The notes beneath the pieces are model-generated. The model saw only the letters and a list, made by a program, of their open reading frames with translations, ran no database searches and had not been told where the DNA came from. Below are positions 8,528-15,865 of a DNA stretch of 64,000 nucleotides, in pieces. Source of the stretch: JBDTMT01 sp033764095 (lineage in GTDB: Bacteria > Desulfobacterota > Binatia > HRBIN30 > CADEER01); assembly GCA_033764095.1 (NCBI GenBank), contig JANRJF010000255.1, forward strand, positions 1 to 64,000, in the 5' to 3' direction. A program made the translations under genes and the position numbers. How positions within the stretch are numbered: the first letter of the stretch is position 1; every line of letters starts with the position of its first letter.

Positions 8528-9546
8528 GCGGAGCACGCATCCCGGCCGATACCGCGGCGACCTGGCGGCAGCAGCCTGCCGAGGCCACCCTGGCCGCCGT
8601 GGTGACGGGCCTGCCACCGATCTATTCGACCTTCGGATTCGAGCTGCATCTCGGGACGCCTCGACCAGCCATCGACCTGGGCATCGGTGTCGAACGCGCC
8701 GCCGCGCCCGCCCTGCAGGAGTGGTGCAGCCGGCGGGCGGTCGGCCCGCCGCGCCATGCGCCCGCCTGGCGAGCGCTGGCGCGTTTCGGTGCCGAATGGG
8801 CGCGCCGCGAGTCACCGCTGGCCGCGGTACCGTTCGTGTTTCTCGAATTCGACTGCGCCAGCGCGCCGGCCGACACCGCCCCCTCGCTGTTCGTCGCCCT
8901 CGATCATGCCGAGGGGGATCGGTCCGCCGCGCTGCACATCGCGCATCGGACCCTCGCGGGGGCGCTGCGCCGGGGGCGGCGCGCGCGGGCGCACGCCGCG
9001 CGGGAGCGCGCCGCCGCCGCTCTGCGGTCCGACGCGCGCGTCCTGCATCTCGGCCTGATGCTCTCGCGCGCCCGCCGTCCCGTTCGCCTCTCGGTGGGGT
9101 TGCCGGCGCGCCACCTGGCCGCGGCGCTGCGCCGGCTCGGCCTGCCGGCCGCGGCAGCGACCGCGCTGCGCGGACTCGTCGCATGCGGCACATCCGCCGA
9201 ACCCGCCGCCATCGTGCAGGTCGATTTCGACACCACCTCGATCCCTGCCACCGCGCTCGGCTTCACCCTGCAGCCGCCTCGGCCCGACGATTGGGCCGCG
9301 TGGCTGGCGTGGCTCGAGCATCGCGGCCTCTGCGATGCCGCCCAGCGCGCGATGCTGCTCGACTGGCGCGGCGCGCACGACGAGCGGGTGGGCCCGCTGG
9401 CGGCGCCGGTCTCGGTGCAGCGCTACCTCAGCCACATCAAGCTCGTCTGGCGCTCGGGCGCGGTGCTGGCCAAGGCATACATCGGCGCGACCCCGAGTCC
9501 GACGCTGCTGCGCCATCCGCCACCCCTCGCGACCCCCTTCGGGTGA
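8506..9546 (+). CDS. Unrecognised cytoplasmic protein, translationally coupled
   Basis: About 346 residues. The frame is open far upstream, but the portion before 8506 lies under two other genes and looks like shadow coding. GTG at 8506 overlaps the previous stop by 22 bases and is the best coupled start; it has no clear Shine-Dalgarno. The product has no signal peptide or membrane segment. It mixes beta-strand motifs (AVPFVFLEFDC, AAIVQVDFDTTSIPATALGFTL) with Arg/Ala-rich helices and ends with a conserved-looking stretch (YLSHIKLVWRSGAVLAKAYIG). I do not recognise the family. It lies between a Tat-exported protein and a secreted subtilisin, with gaps of -22 and +4 bases, so a shared role with them is likely. 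Confidence 0.7.
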   Translation: MQALGFVGGARIPADTAATWRQQPAEATLAAVVTGLPPIYSTFGFELHLGTPRPAIDLGIGVERAAAPALQEWCSRRAVGPPRHAPAWRALARFGAEWARRESPLAAVPFVFLEFDCASAPADTAPSLFVALDHAEGDRSAALHIAHRTLAGALRRGRRARAHAARERAAAALRSDARVLHLGLMLSRARRPVRLSVGLPARHLAAALRRLGLPAAAATALRGLVACGTSAEPAAIVQVDFDTTSIPATALGFTLQPPRPDDWAAWLAWLEHRGLCDAAQRAMLLDWRGAHDERVGPLAAPVSVQRYLSHIKLVWRSGAVLAKAYIGATPSPTLLRHPPPLATPFG

Positions 9547-9550
9547 ATCG

Positions 9551-10945
9551 ATGCGCGCCCGCGATTGGCTATGCGCAGTCGTCGCAGTCGCACTGCTTGT
9601 CACGCCGGGCGCGGAACGCGCCGGCGCCGACGCCGACCGGCCGGCCTATCGGAAGGACGAGCTCCTGGTCCGCTTCAAGCAGCCGAGGCTGGCGAGAGCG
9701 GGATTCACACCGGAGGCGTGGGCGACCGAGGTATTCGGCGCCGATGCGACCATCGCGCGGCGGCTCGACGATTCCGACTCGTTGGTGGTCGTCAAGCTGC
9801 CGATCAACCTGACCGCCGACACCGCACTCTTCGAGCTGCGCACGAGTCGCTCGGTCACCAACCTGCTCGGCGAAGACGTCGGCGCCAATGTGTGGTCCCG
9901 GGCCGAGCGGAACGTGCTCTTCTACAAGGTGAGTCTGCCCGACGACACGTGCTTTGCGGATCAGTGGCCGCTCAACCCGGACAGCGGTGTCGACATCCAC
10001 GCCGTCACCGCCTGGGACCGCACCAAGGGCGAGGGCGCGACGGTGGCGATCATCGACACCGGCATCGCCAGCGTCCAACCCGAGCTCTACCCGCAGTTGG
10101 TGACTCACCCACTGGAGTGCGCACACCCCGACGACGGCGCCGACAGCGACGGCAACGGATTCAAGGACGACTGCCACGGGTTCAACGCGATGGCGAATGT
10201 TGGCGACCCCATCGACAAGTCGGACGACAACATCGCGCACGGAACACACGTGGCCGGCATCGTCGCCGCGGCGCAGGATCACGCCGGCATCGTTGGCGTC
10301 AGTCCGGGCGCCAAACTGGTCATCTGCAAGGCGCTGGACGACGCAGGGAGCGGCAGCGCCGCCGAGATCATCACCTGCCTCAACTACGTACGGGCGGTGA
10401 ACAAGTCGGTACGCATCGCCGCCACCAACAACAGCTACGCCAGCGTCGGCGACTATCGCTCCACGGAGCTCGAAGCGGCCATCGCGCAGCAGGCGGCGGA
10501 CGGCATCCTGTTCGTGACGGCGTCGGGCAACAACGGCTGGGACATCGACCAGCAGCCGGTCTATCCCGCCGCCTACGACCTCGACAACATCGTCACGGTG
10601 GGGTCGTTCGGGGTCCTGCGCGGGGACTCGGGCAGCTCGAACCTGGGCGTCAAGCGCGTCGACCTGGTTGCGCCCGGCCTGCGCATCCTCGGCAGCCAGC
10701 CGCCCTGGGCAACCGCCCTCTGCGGCGGCAAGGAGGTCGGCGGCGTCAAGCTGATCAGCGGGACGTCGATGGCGGCGCCGCACGTGACCGGCGTCGCCGC
10801 GCTGATCGCTGCCGCCTATGGGAACCCGGGCTGGCAGGAGATCAAGCGACGCCTGGTCACCTGCGGCCTGCCGGACGGGCTGGCGCAGAAGAAGACCGTC
10901 AGCGGCCTGAAGCTCGACGCGGCCGCAGCGTTGGACTGCCCGTAG
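9551..10945 (+). CDS. Secreted subtilisin-like serine protease (peptidase S8)
   Basis: 464 residues. The ATG lies 4 bases after the previous stop, and this start gives a clean signal peptide (residues 1-26, core WLCAVVAVALLV). An I9-like propeptide region (RKDELLVRFK onward) precedes the catalytic domain. The triad is visible: Asp169 in VAIIDTGIA, His230 in AHGTHVAGIVAA and Ser406 in SGTSMAAPHVTGVAAL, with oxyanion Asn327 in TASGNNG. Length and order are normal for a secreted S8 protease. As the last gene of the 7769-10945 trio it may process the Tat-exported protein or a product of the flavoprotein, or it may simply be an extracellular scavenging protease. Convergent with the kinase gene at 10970. 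Confidence 0.93.
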   Translation: MRARDWLCAVVAVALLVTPGAERAGADADRPAYRKDELLVRFKQPRLARAGFTPEAWATEVFGADATIARRLDDSDSLVVVKLPINLTADTALFELRTSRSVTNLLGEDVGANVWSRAERNVLFYKVSLPDDTCFADQWPLNPDSGVDIHAVTAWDRTKGEGATVAIIDTGIASVQPELYPQLVTHPLECAHPDDGADSDGNGFKDDCHGFNAMANVGDPIDKSDDNIAHGTHVAGIVAAAQDHAGIVGVSPGAKLVICKALDDAGSGSAAEIITCLNYVRAVNKSVRIAATNNSYASVGDYRSTELEAAIAQQAADGILFVTASGNNGWDIDQQPVYPAAYDLDNIVTVGSFGVLRGDSGSSNLGVKRVDLVAPGLRILGSQPPWATALCGGKEVGGVKLISGTSMAAPHVTGVAALIAAAYGNPGWQEIKRRLVTCGLPDGLAQKKTVSGLKLDAAAALDCP

Positions 10946-10969
10946 CGCGGGCCGATCCGCTGGTGCGGG

Positions 10970-12517
10970 TCACAGCACCAGGGTGAAGGCGGTGCCGTCG
11001 GGCAACGATTCGAGATCAACGCGGCCGCCGCGCGTCTCGGCGACGGCGCGCACGATGGCGAGGCCGAGGCCGGTGCCGCCGTGGTCGCGCTCGGTGGTGA
11101 AGAAGCGGTCGAAGATGCGCGCCCGGTTGGCCGGGCTGATGCCGGCGCCGTGGTCGCGCACGCGGATGCGCAGGCGGCCGGCGAGCGCGTCGACGCACAC
11201 CTGCACCGGAACCCCGCCGCCGTGGCGGACGGCGTTGTCGATCAGGTTGTGCACGGCGGCGTCGAGGTGATCGGGATGGATGACGACGGTCGCCGGAGCG
11301 GCGGCGTCGATGTGCAGTTCGACGCGCTCGCCATAGCGCGCCACCAGGTCGGTGAGGTGCGCACGCACTGCCACCGGCGACGCGGCCTCGGGGGCGCTCT
11401 GGATGCGCGCCAACTGCAGCAGGCGCGTCACCAGCCGCTCCATGCGCGCCGCGTCGGCGTCGATGTTGGCGAGAAAGCGCGCGCGTTGCTCGGGCGGCAT
11501 GCTCGCCCACGACTCCTGCAGCAGCTCGACGGCGCCGCGGATGGCGGTGATCGGCGTCTTCATCTCGTGGCTGGCGTTGGCGGCGAAGTCGGCGATGTAG
11601 GCGGCGCGGTCGGTGAGCTGCGCGGTGAGGCGGTCGAGCGCCGCACTCAGCGTCGCCACCTCGGCGGGCACGAAGCCGCTCGGCGCCAGCGAGCGCGGCG
11701 GCTCGCCGCGCGTCATCGCCGTCGCCGCGGCGGTGATCGCCTGCACCGGGCGCGCGATGCGGCGCGACAGGAAGGCGCTGACCGCGAGGGTCATGGCGAG
11801 GCAGAGCAGGAAGCCGGTGAGCACCGTGTAGCGCAGCGTCCACACCGCCTCGAGCGGGCTGCTGCTGGTGCGCGACATCAGCACCGCGCCGATGACGCGG
11901 CCGTCGTCGCGCAGCGGCAGGGCGGTGAAGACGCGCACCTCGCCGCGCCGGCTGAGCCCGCCGAGCGGCGGCGTCGGCCCGACGAAGTGGCGCTCGCGCG
12001 CCGCCGCGGCGTAGTCGCCGGCGAGCGCCTGGCGCACCTCGGCGCGGTTGTCGAGACAGGCGCCGATGTCGTCGCCGGAGCTGGCGACGACGCAGCCGTC
12101 GGCATCGAGCACGCGGGCGCCGCTCAGGTTGGTGCGCGCGGCGCGGCGCAGCATCGGCTCGAGTGGCGCGGCGGCGCGCCACAGCGGCCCGTTGCGGTCG
12201 ACCGCCAGGCGGCTCGGCTGCGGCGCCGGCGGCTCCAGCGTGTAATGCAGCGGCAGCAGCGGCTCGACGACCATCGGCACCGCCGAAGCCTCGGCCGGCG
12301 GACGGCCTTCGAGCGCGTGCAATGCGTCGCGCACCGCCTCGCCGATCAGCACCGACTCGGCGACCAGTTGCTGCTCGGTGACGCGCACCAGGTGGCCATC
12401 CCACAGGCGCAGGAACCACACCGCGAAGATCGGCAGCAGCAGGACGAAGGCGTTGGCCAGCAGCACCAGGTAACGGATGCTGGGGCCGCGCGAGGGCGGA
12501 ACGGCGTCGGGCGGCAC
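10970..12517 (-). CDS. creC: Membrane sensor histidine kinase, CreC-like
   Basis: 515 residues from a GTG at 12517 that lies 4 bases after the response-regulator stop. The longer frame upstream only overlaps the regulator gene. The N-terminal transmembrane helix (YLVLLANAFVLLLPIFAVWFL) and a second one near residue 225 (TVLTGFLLCLAMTLAV) flank a periplasmic sensor of about 180 residues. HAMP, HisKA (NASHEMKTPITAIRG) and HATPase (NLIDNAVRHGG, GTGLGLAIV) follow. It is the last gene of the creD / membrane protein / creB / creC run. In enterobacteria CreC phosphorylates CreB in response to metabolic or cell-wall stress; here the assignment rests on the neighbouring CreD, not on a sensor-domain match. 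Confidence 0.88.
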   Translation of the reverse strand: MPPDAVPPSRGPSIRYLVLLANAFVLLLPIFAVWFLRLWDGHLVRVTEQQLVAESVLIGEAVRDALHALEGRPPAEASAVPMVVEPLLPLHYTLEPPAPQPSRLAVDRNGPLWRAAAPLEPMLRRAARTNLSGARVLDADGCVVASSGDDIGACLDNRAEVRQALAGDYAAAARERHFVGPTPPLGGLSRRGEVRVFTALPLRDDGRVIGAVLMSRTSSSPLEAVWTLRYTVLTGFLLCLAMTLAVSAFLSRRIARPVQAITAAATAMTRGEPPRSLAPSGFVPAEVATLSAALDRLTAQLTDRAAYIADFAANASHEMKTPITAIRGAVELLQESWASMPPEQRARFLANIDADAARMERLVTRLLQLARIQSAPEAASPVAVRAHLTDLVARYGERVELHIDAAAPATVVIHPDHLDAAVHNLIDNAVRHGGGVPVQVCVDALAGRLRIRVRDHGAGISPANRARIFDRFFTTERDHGGTGLGLAIVRAVAETRGGRVDLESLPDGTAFTLVL

Positions 12518-12521
12518 GACG

Positions 12522-13196
12522 TCAGGCGCGCAGCCGGTAGCCGACGCCGTACACCGTCTCGATCGGGTCGGCGCCGGCCGCCGCCAGCTTGCGGCGGATG
12601 CGGCGGATGTGGCTGTCGATCGTGCGGTCGGTGATGGCATGGCCGAGCCCGTAGGCGCGATCGACCAGCTCGGCGCGCGAGTACACCTTCTCGGCATGCC
12701 CCATCAGCGACCGCAGCAGCGCGAACTCGGTGACGGTCAGCACGATCTCCTGGTCGCGCCACTCGCAGCGGTAGCGCTGCGGGTCGAGGCACAGCGCGCC
12801 GCGCCGCAGCGGCGCGGCGGCGCTGTCGCGCGGCGCCTCCAGGCGGCGCAGCAGCGCCTTCACCCGCGCCGCCAGCTCGCGCGGGCTGAACGGCTTGGTG
12901 ACGTAGTCGTCGGCGCCGATCTCCAGGCCGAGGATGCGGTCGAGCTCCTCGTCGCGGCTGGACAGGAAGAGGATCGGCACCTCGCTCTTGGCGCGCAGGG
13001 CGCGGCAGACGCCGATGCCGTCGAGCTCGGGCATGACGATGTCGAGCACGACGACGTCCACCGGCTGCTCGGCGAAGCGCTGCAGCGCCGCGGCGCCGTC
13101 GGCCGCCTCGACGACGCGGTGGCCGTCCTTCTCCAGTGCGAAGCGCACCACCTCGCGAATGTGGCCGTCATCGTCCGCAACCAGGATCACCGCCAT
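12522..13196 (-). CDS. creB: OmpR/PhoB-type response regulator, CreB-like
   Basis: 224 residues. The receiver domain (about 1-118) has the acidic pair DDD at 8-10, phospho-acceptor Asp in VVVLDIVMPELDG (about 51) and conserved Lys in DDYVTKPF. The C-terminal winged helix (about 130-222) is of the OmpR type (LTVTEFALLRSLM, TDRTIDSHIRRIRRKL, VYGVGYRLRA). It is immediately upstream of the kinase gene, and a CreD homologue is in the same operon, so it is the probable CreB equivalent and would control creD. It follows the small membrane protein gene after an 88-base gap that could hold an internal promoter. Confidence 0.92.
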   Translation of the reverse strand: MAVILVADDDGHIREVVRFALEKDGHRVVEAADGAAALQRFAEQPVDVVVLDIVMPELDGIGVCRALRAKSEVPILFLSSRDEELDRILGLEIGADDYVTKPFSPRELAARVKALLRRLEAPRDSAAAPLRRGALCLDPQRYRCEWRDQEIVLTVTEFALLRSLMGHAEKVYSRAELVDRAYGLGHAITDRTIDSHIRRIRRKLAAAGADPIETVYGVGYRLRA

Positions 13197-13284
13197 CGCG
13201 CACCCGCCGCGTCACGCATTAGCCGGCGCATTCCGAGGGTCAAGCTGGATTTGCCGCCGGGCGCCACCGTCTCCTCCGCCCGCC

Positions 13285-13860
13285 TCATGCCAGTTGCCAC
13301 CAGATGGTGAGGATCCAGGTCACAAACACCGCGCCGGCGAGCCCAATTCCACACACTGCGGCGAACAGGAGATCGCGAGCGTTTCGACGCGGCCGGCGCG
13401 CCATCATGACGCAGCGAGCGGCCACCGCCGTCACCACGATCAGCACGTTGACCAGGGTGGCCCCTTGGCGCGCCAGCACATAGATCCACGCTCCACCGCC
13501 GAGTCCGACTGCTACCGCGGTCGCCTCCCGCCATGGCGTGCGCCGGCCGCACTCCCAGTCGTACAGCGCCAGGCCGGACGTCAGCCCCAATCCAATCAGC
13601 GCCGCGTGCCATTCCAGGTACGGGGTCGAGAAGTCGGCCGAACGCAGGAAGTCGACCAGCGTTCCGATCGAATCGGGTGACGCGAGGCCGGCGAGGGCAA
13701 CATGCAGCGCACTGCAGGACACGAAGCTGAGGGTCGAGACCAGCGCGACGAACGCCACAGTGCGCACGGCCATCGCGAGCGCGCGCCCGACTACCCGCGC
13801 CGGCGACGCGGCGAGCGGCCGATCGTCCGATGGGTAGAGCGGCGCCGCGCGCAGGTTCAC
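13285..13860 (-). CDS. Hypothetical inner-membrane protein in the cre-like operon
   Basis: 191 residues from a GTG whose last two bases overlap the CreD stop (GTGA). The frame is open much further upstream, but there it is the shadow of creD. Four to five hydrophobic helices are visible: MAVRTVAFVALVSTLSFV, WHAALIGLGLTSGLALY, ATAVAVGLGGGAWIYVLA, LVNVLIVVTAVAARCV and the C-terminal LLFAAVCGIGLAGAVFVTWILTIWW. No catalytic motif or known family is seen. Its position between creD and the two-component genes is not part of the classical CreABCD layout, so it may be an extra stress-induced envelope component or a modulator of CreD or CreC. Confidence 0.72.
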   Translation of the reverse strand: MNLRAAPLYPSDDRPLAASPARVVGRALAMAVRTVAFVALVSTLSFVSCSALHVALAGLASPDSIGTLVDFLRSADFSTPYLEWHAALIGLGLTSGLALYDWECGRRTPWREATAVAVGLGGGAWIYVLARQGATLVNVLIVVTAVAARCVMMARRPRRNARDLLFAAVCGIGLAGAVFVTWILTIWWQLA

Positions 13861-15251
13861 AGCGCCTCCGGCGGTGCAAGCGTCGGCGCCACGGTGTGGG
13901 TGGTGCGCGTCGTCTGCGCGTACCAGTCGACGTGGCGGGTGAGCGCCATGGTCGCGGCCAGCGCCGCGAAGACGCCGAGCGAGCCGAGCAACAGTGCGTA
14001 GTCCTCGTTGGTGAGCAGGACGTACAGATACCCGTAGACGGCGGCGATCGTCCCCGCCACTGCCGCGCCGCGGCGCCAGCCGCGCAGCACGACGACGGCG
14101 TAGCCGGCGATCAAGCCGACCACGGCGGTGGCGGCGATCGCGTAGGCGGAGGCGAAGCCGATCTGCTCGGCGAGCGAGAGCTCGAGCAGGTAGAACGTGC
14201 ACAGCGCGCAACCGATCAGCAGGTACTGGATAGGATGCACACGCACGCCGGTCAGCACCTCGATCAGCCAGACGATGCCGAAGGTCATGAGCACGAACAG
14301 GCGGGCGTACTTCACGCTGCGCTCGCTGGTGCGGTGCGCGTCGACCGGAGTGACGAGATCGACGCCGAAGGCCAGCTTCTCCAGCTGGTCGATCATGCCG
14401 GAGGATTCCGAGGTCCACGCCGGCGCCTGGTTGCGGCCGAGGTAGGGAATCGTCCAGGTCGAGCGGAAGCCCTGCGCGTCGGCATGGCGCTCGACCGGCA
14501 GCCAGCTGCCCTGGAAGCTCGGGCTCAGCCAGTTCGACTCCGCGCTCACCGTCGTCTGCTGGCCGGCGGGCGTGAACGAGAGTCCGCCGCTGCCGTGGGC
14601 GTCGAGGCGGAAGTGGAAGTGCGGCCGCGGCACCGCGAACGGCTGCGCGAGCGGGGCGTGGATGCCGCTCTCGACCGGGAAGGCGCCCGGCCCGGGCAGG
14701 AAGTCGTGCGGCACGTCGTTCCAGGTCACGCTGGCGCGGTTCTGGATGGCGCGCGCATCGCGTACGCCGAGTGCCAACTGCGCGCGCGGCCAGTCGACCA
14801 GGGTCGGATCGATGCGCAGCTCGGCGAGGTCGGGCGCGGCGAATTCGCCGTCGACCTCGACGCCGACGCGGTACACCGGCACGGCGAAGATGCCGCGGTA
14901 GCGCTCCTCGCCCTCGACGCGCGCCCGCATGCGCAGGTCGCTGGGCAGGATGGTCAGTTGCCGCATCTCGCGCTTCTGCACCGGCTTGCCCTTCGCGTCT
15001 GGCTCGCTCCAGCGATGCTCGTAGGGCACCACCAGCGCGGGGCCGACGAAGCGCTGCGCGCCGCCCCACTTGGCCGAGACCTCGGCGACCGCCTCGCCGC
15101 GGCGCACCATGCGCTCGCCGATCAGGTCGCTGATCCACTCGATCGGGATCATCAGGAAGAGCATCAGCAAGCCCAGCGCGCAGAGCCGCAGCAGCGGCGA
15201 GTGGCGCAGGCCGTTGGCGACACTCTCGACCATCGATGCGTGGTTGGCCAT
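13857..15251 (-). CDS. creD: CreD-family inner membrane protein
   Basis: 464 residues, normal for CreD (about 450). An N-terminal transmembrane helix (LCALGLLMLFLMIPIEWISDLI) is followed by the CreD signature IGERMVRRGEAVAEVSAKWGG, a beta-rich periplasmic domain (residues 45-300), and about six C-terminal transmembrane helices ending near residue 435. CreD is the main output of CreBC signalling and is linked to cell-wall stress, colicin resistance and beta-lactam response; its biochemical role is not settled. First gene of the minus-strand operon; its promoter should lie between 15252 and 15384. Confidence 0.93.
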   Translation of the reverse strand: MANHASMVESVANGLRHSPLLRLCALGLLMLFLMIPIEWISDLIGERMVRRGEAVAEVSAKWGGAQRFVGPALVVPYEHRWSEPDAKGKPVQKREMRQLTILPSDLRMRARVEGEERYRGIFAVPVYRVGVEVDGEFAAPDLAELRIDPTLVDWPRAQLALGVRDARAIQNRASVTWNDVPHDFLPGPGAFPVESGIHAPLAQPFAVPRPHFHFRLDAHGSGGLSFTPAGQQTTVSAESNWLSPSFQGSWLPVERHADAQGFRSTWTIPYLGRNQAPAWTSESSGMIDQLEKLAFGVDLVTPVDAHRTSERSVKYARLFVLMTFGIVWLIEVLTGVRVHPIQYLLIGCALCTFYLLELSLAEQIGFASAYAIAATAVVGLIAGYAVVVLRGWRRGAAVAGTIAAVYGYLYVLLTNEDYALLLGSLGVFAALAATMALTRHVDWYAQTTRTTHTVAPTLAPPEAL

Positions 15252-15384
15252 TCGGCGATCCTCCTGGCCGGCGTGCTAGCCCGCGGTGCGGGCGGGTTGA
15301 TGGCGCGGACGTGACGAGCTGTGGGCGCGCTTGTGCCAGACCTGTGCAAGCCCCGCGGGCCGCTAGCCGGGGCGCGGCGACGCG

Positions 15385-15831
15385 CTAGACCGCCGACCAG
15401 CGCTGGCGGATGGCGCGCGTACCGGGTTGGCCGACGTTCTCCCAATGGCACCACAGGCTGTGCACGACCGCGAGGCGGAAGATCGGGTCGTCTGCCTGGA
15501 AGGAGAACGTCGCCGCCTGATGTACCGCGCTGCGCTCCGCCGCTGCCGGAACTTCGTGCGCGGTACCCCGCACCTGGAACTCCTCGTCGTCGGCGCCCAG
15601 GCAGGCGTGCAGCACGTAGCGTGGGTTGTGCTGCAGGTGGCGATACTTGGGCGTATGCCGGGCGACGATCAGGTAGAGCGCCGCGCCGCTGAGAACCGGG
15701 CAGACCGGCGCCAGTCGTGGGCCGTCGGGGGCCACGGTGCCGAGCCAGGCGACGCCGAACTGGGTGAACAGACGGGCGCCGGCGGCGGCGAAGTCGGGGC
15801 GTTGGGCGGCGAGATCAGACCAGTCGGACAC
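15385..15831 (-). CDS. Pyridoxamine 5'-phosphate oxidase-like FMN-binding split-barrel protein
   Basis: 148 residues with a GTG start. The N-terminal half has the split-barrel pattern (GVAWLGTVAPDGPRLAPVCPVLSGAALYLIV, then HTPKYRHLQHNPRYVLHAC), typical of FMN- or F420-binding reductases of the PPOX family. Such proteins bind a flavin-type cofactor and reduce small molecules or act as haem/FMN storage proteins; substrate cannot be read from sequence. It sits 34 bases before the stop-proximal end of the phospholipase-like gene on the same strand and may be co-transcribed with it. Confidence 0.85.
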   Translation of the reverse strand: MSDWSDLAAQRPDFAAAGARLFTQFGVAWLGTVAPDGPRLAPVCPVLSGAALYLIVARHTPKYRHLQHNPRYVLHACLGADDEEFQVRGTAHEVPAAAERSAVHQAATFSFQADDPIFRLAVVHSLWCHWENVGQPGTRAIRQRWSAV

Positions 15832-15865
15832 CGATTCCCCGGCTCACGGCGACGCGCGCGGCGGC

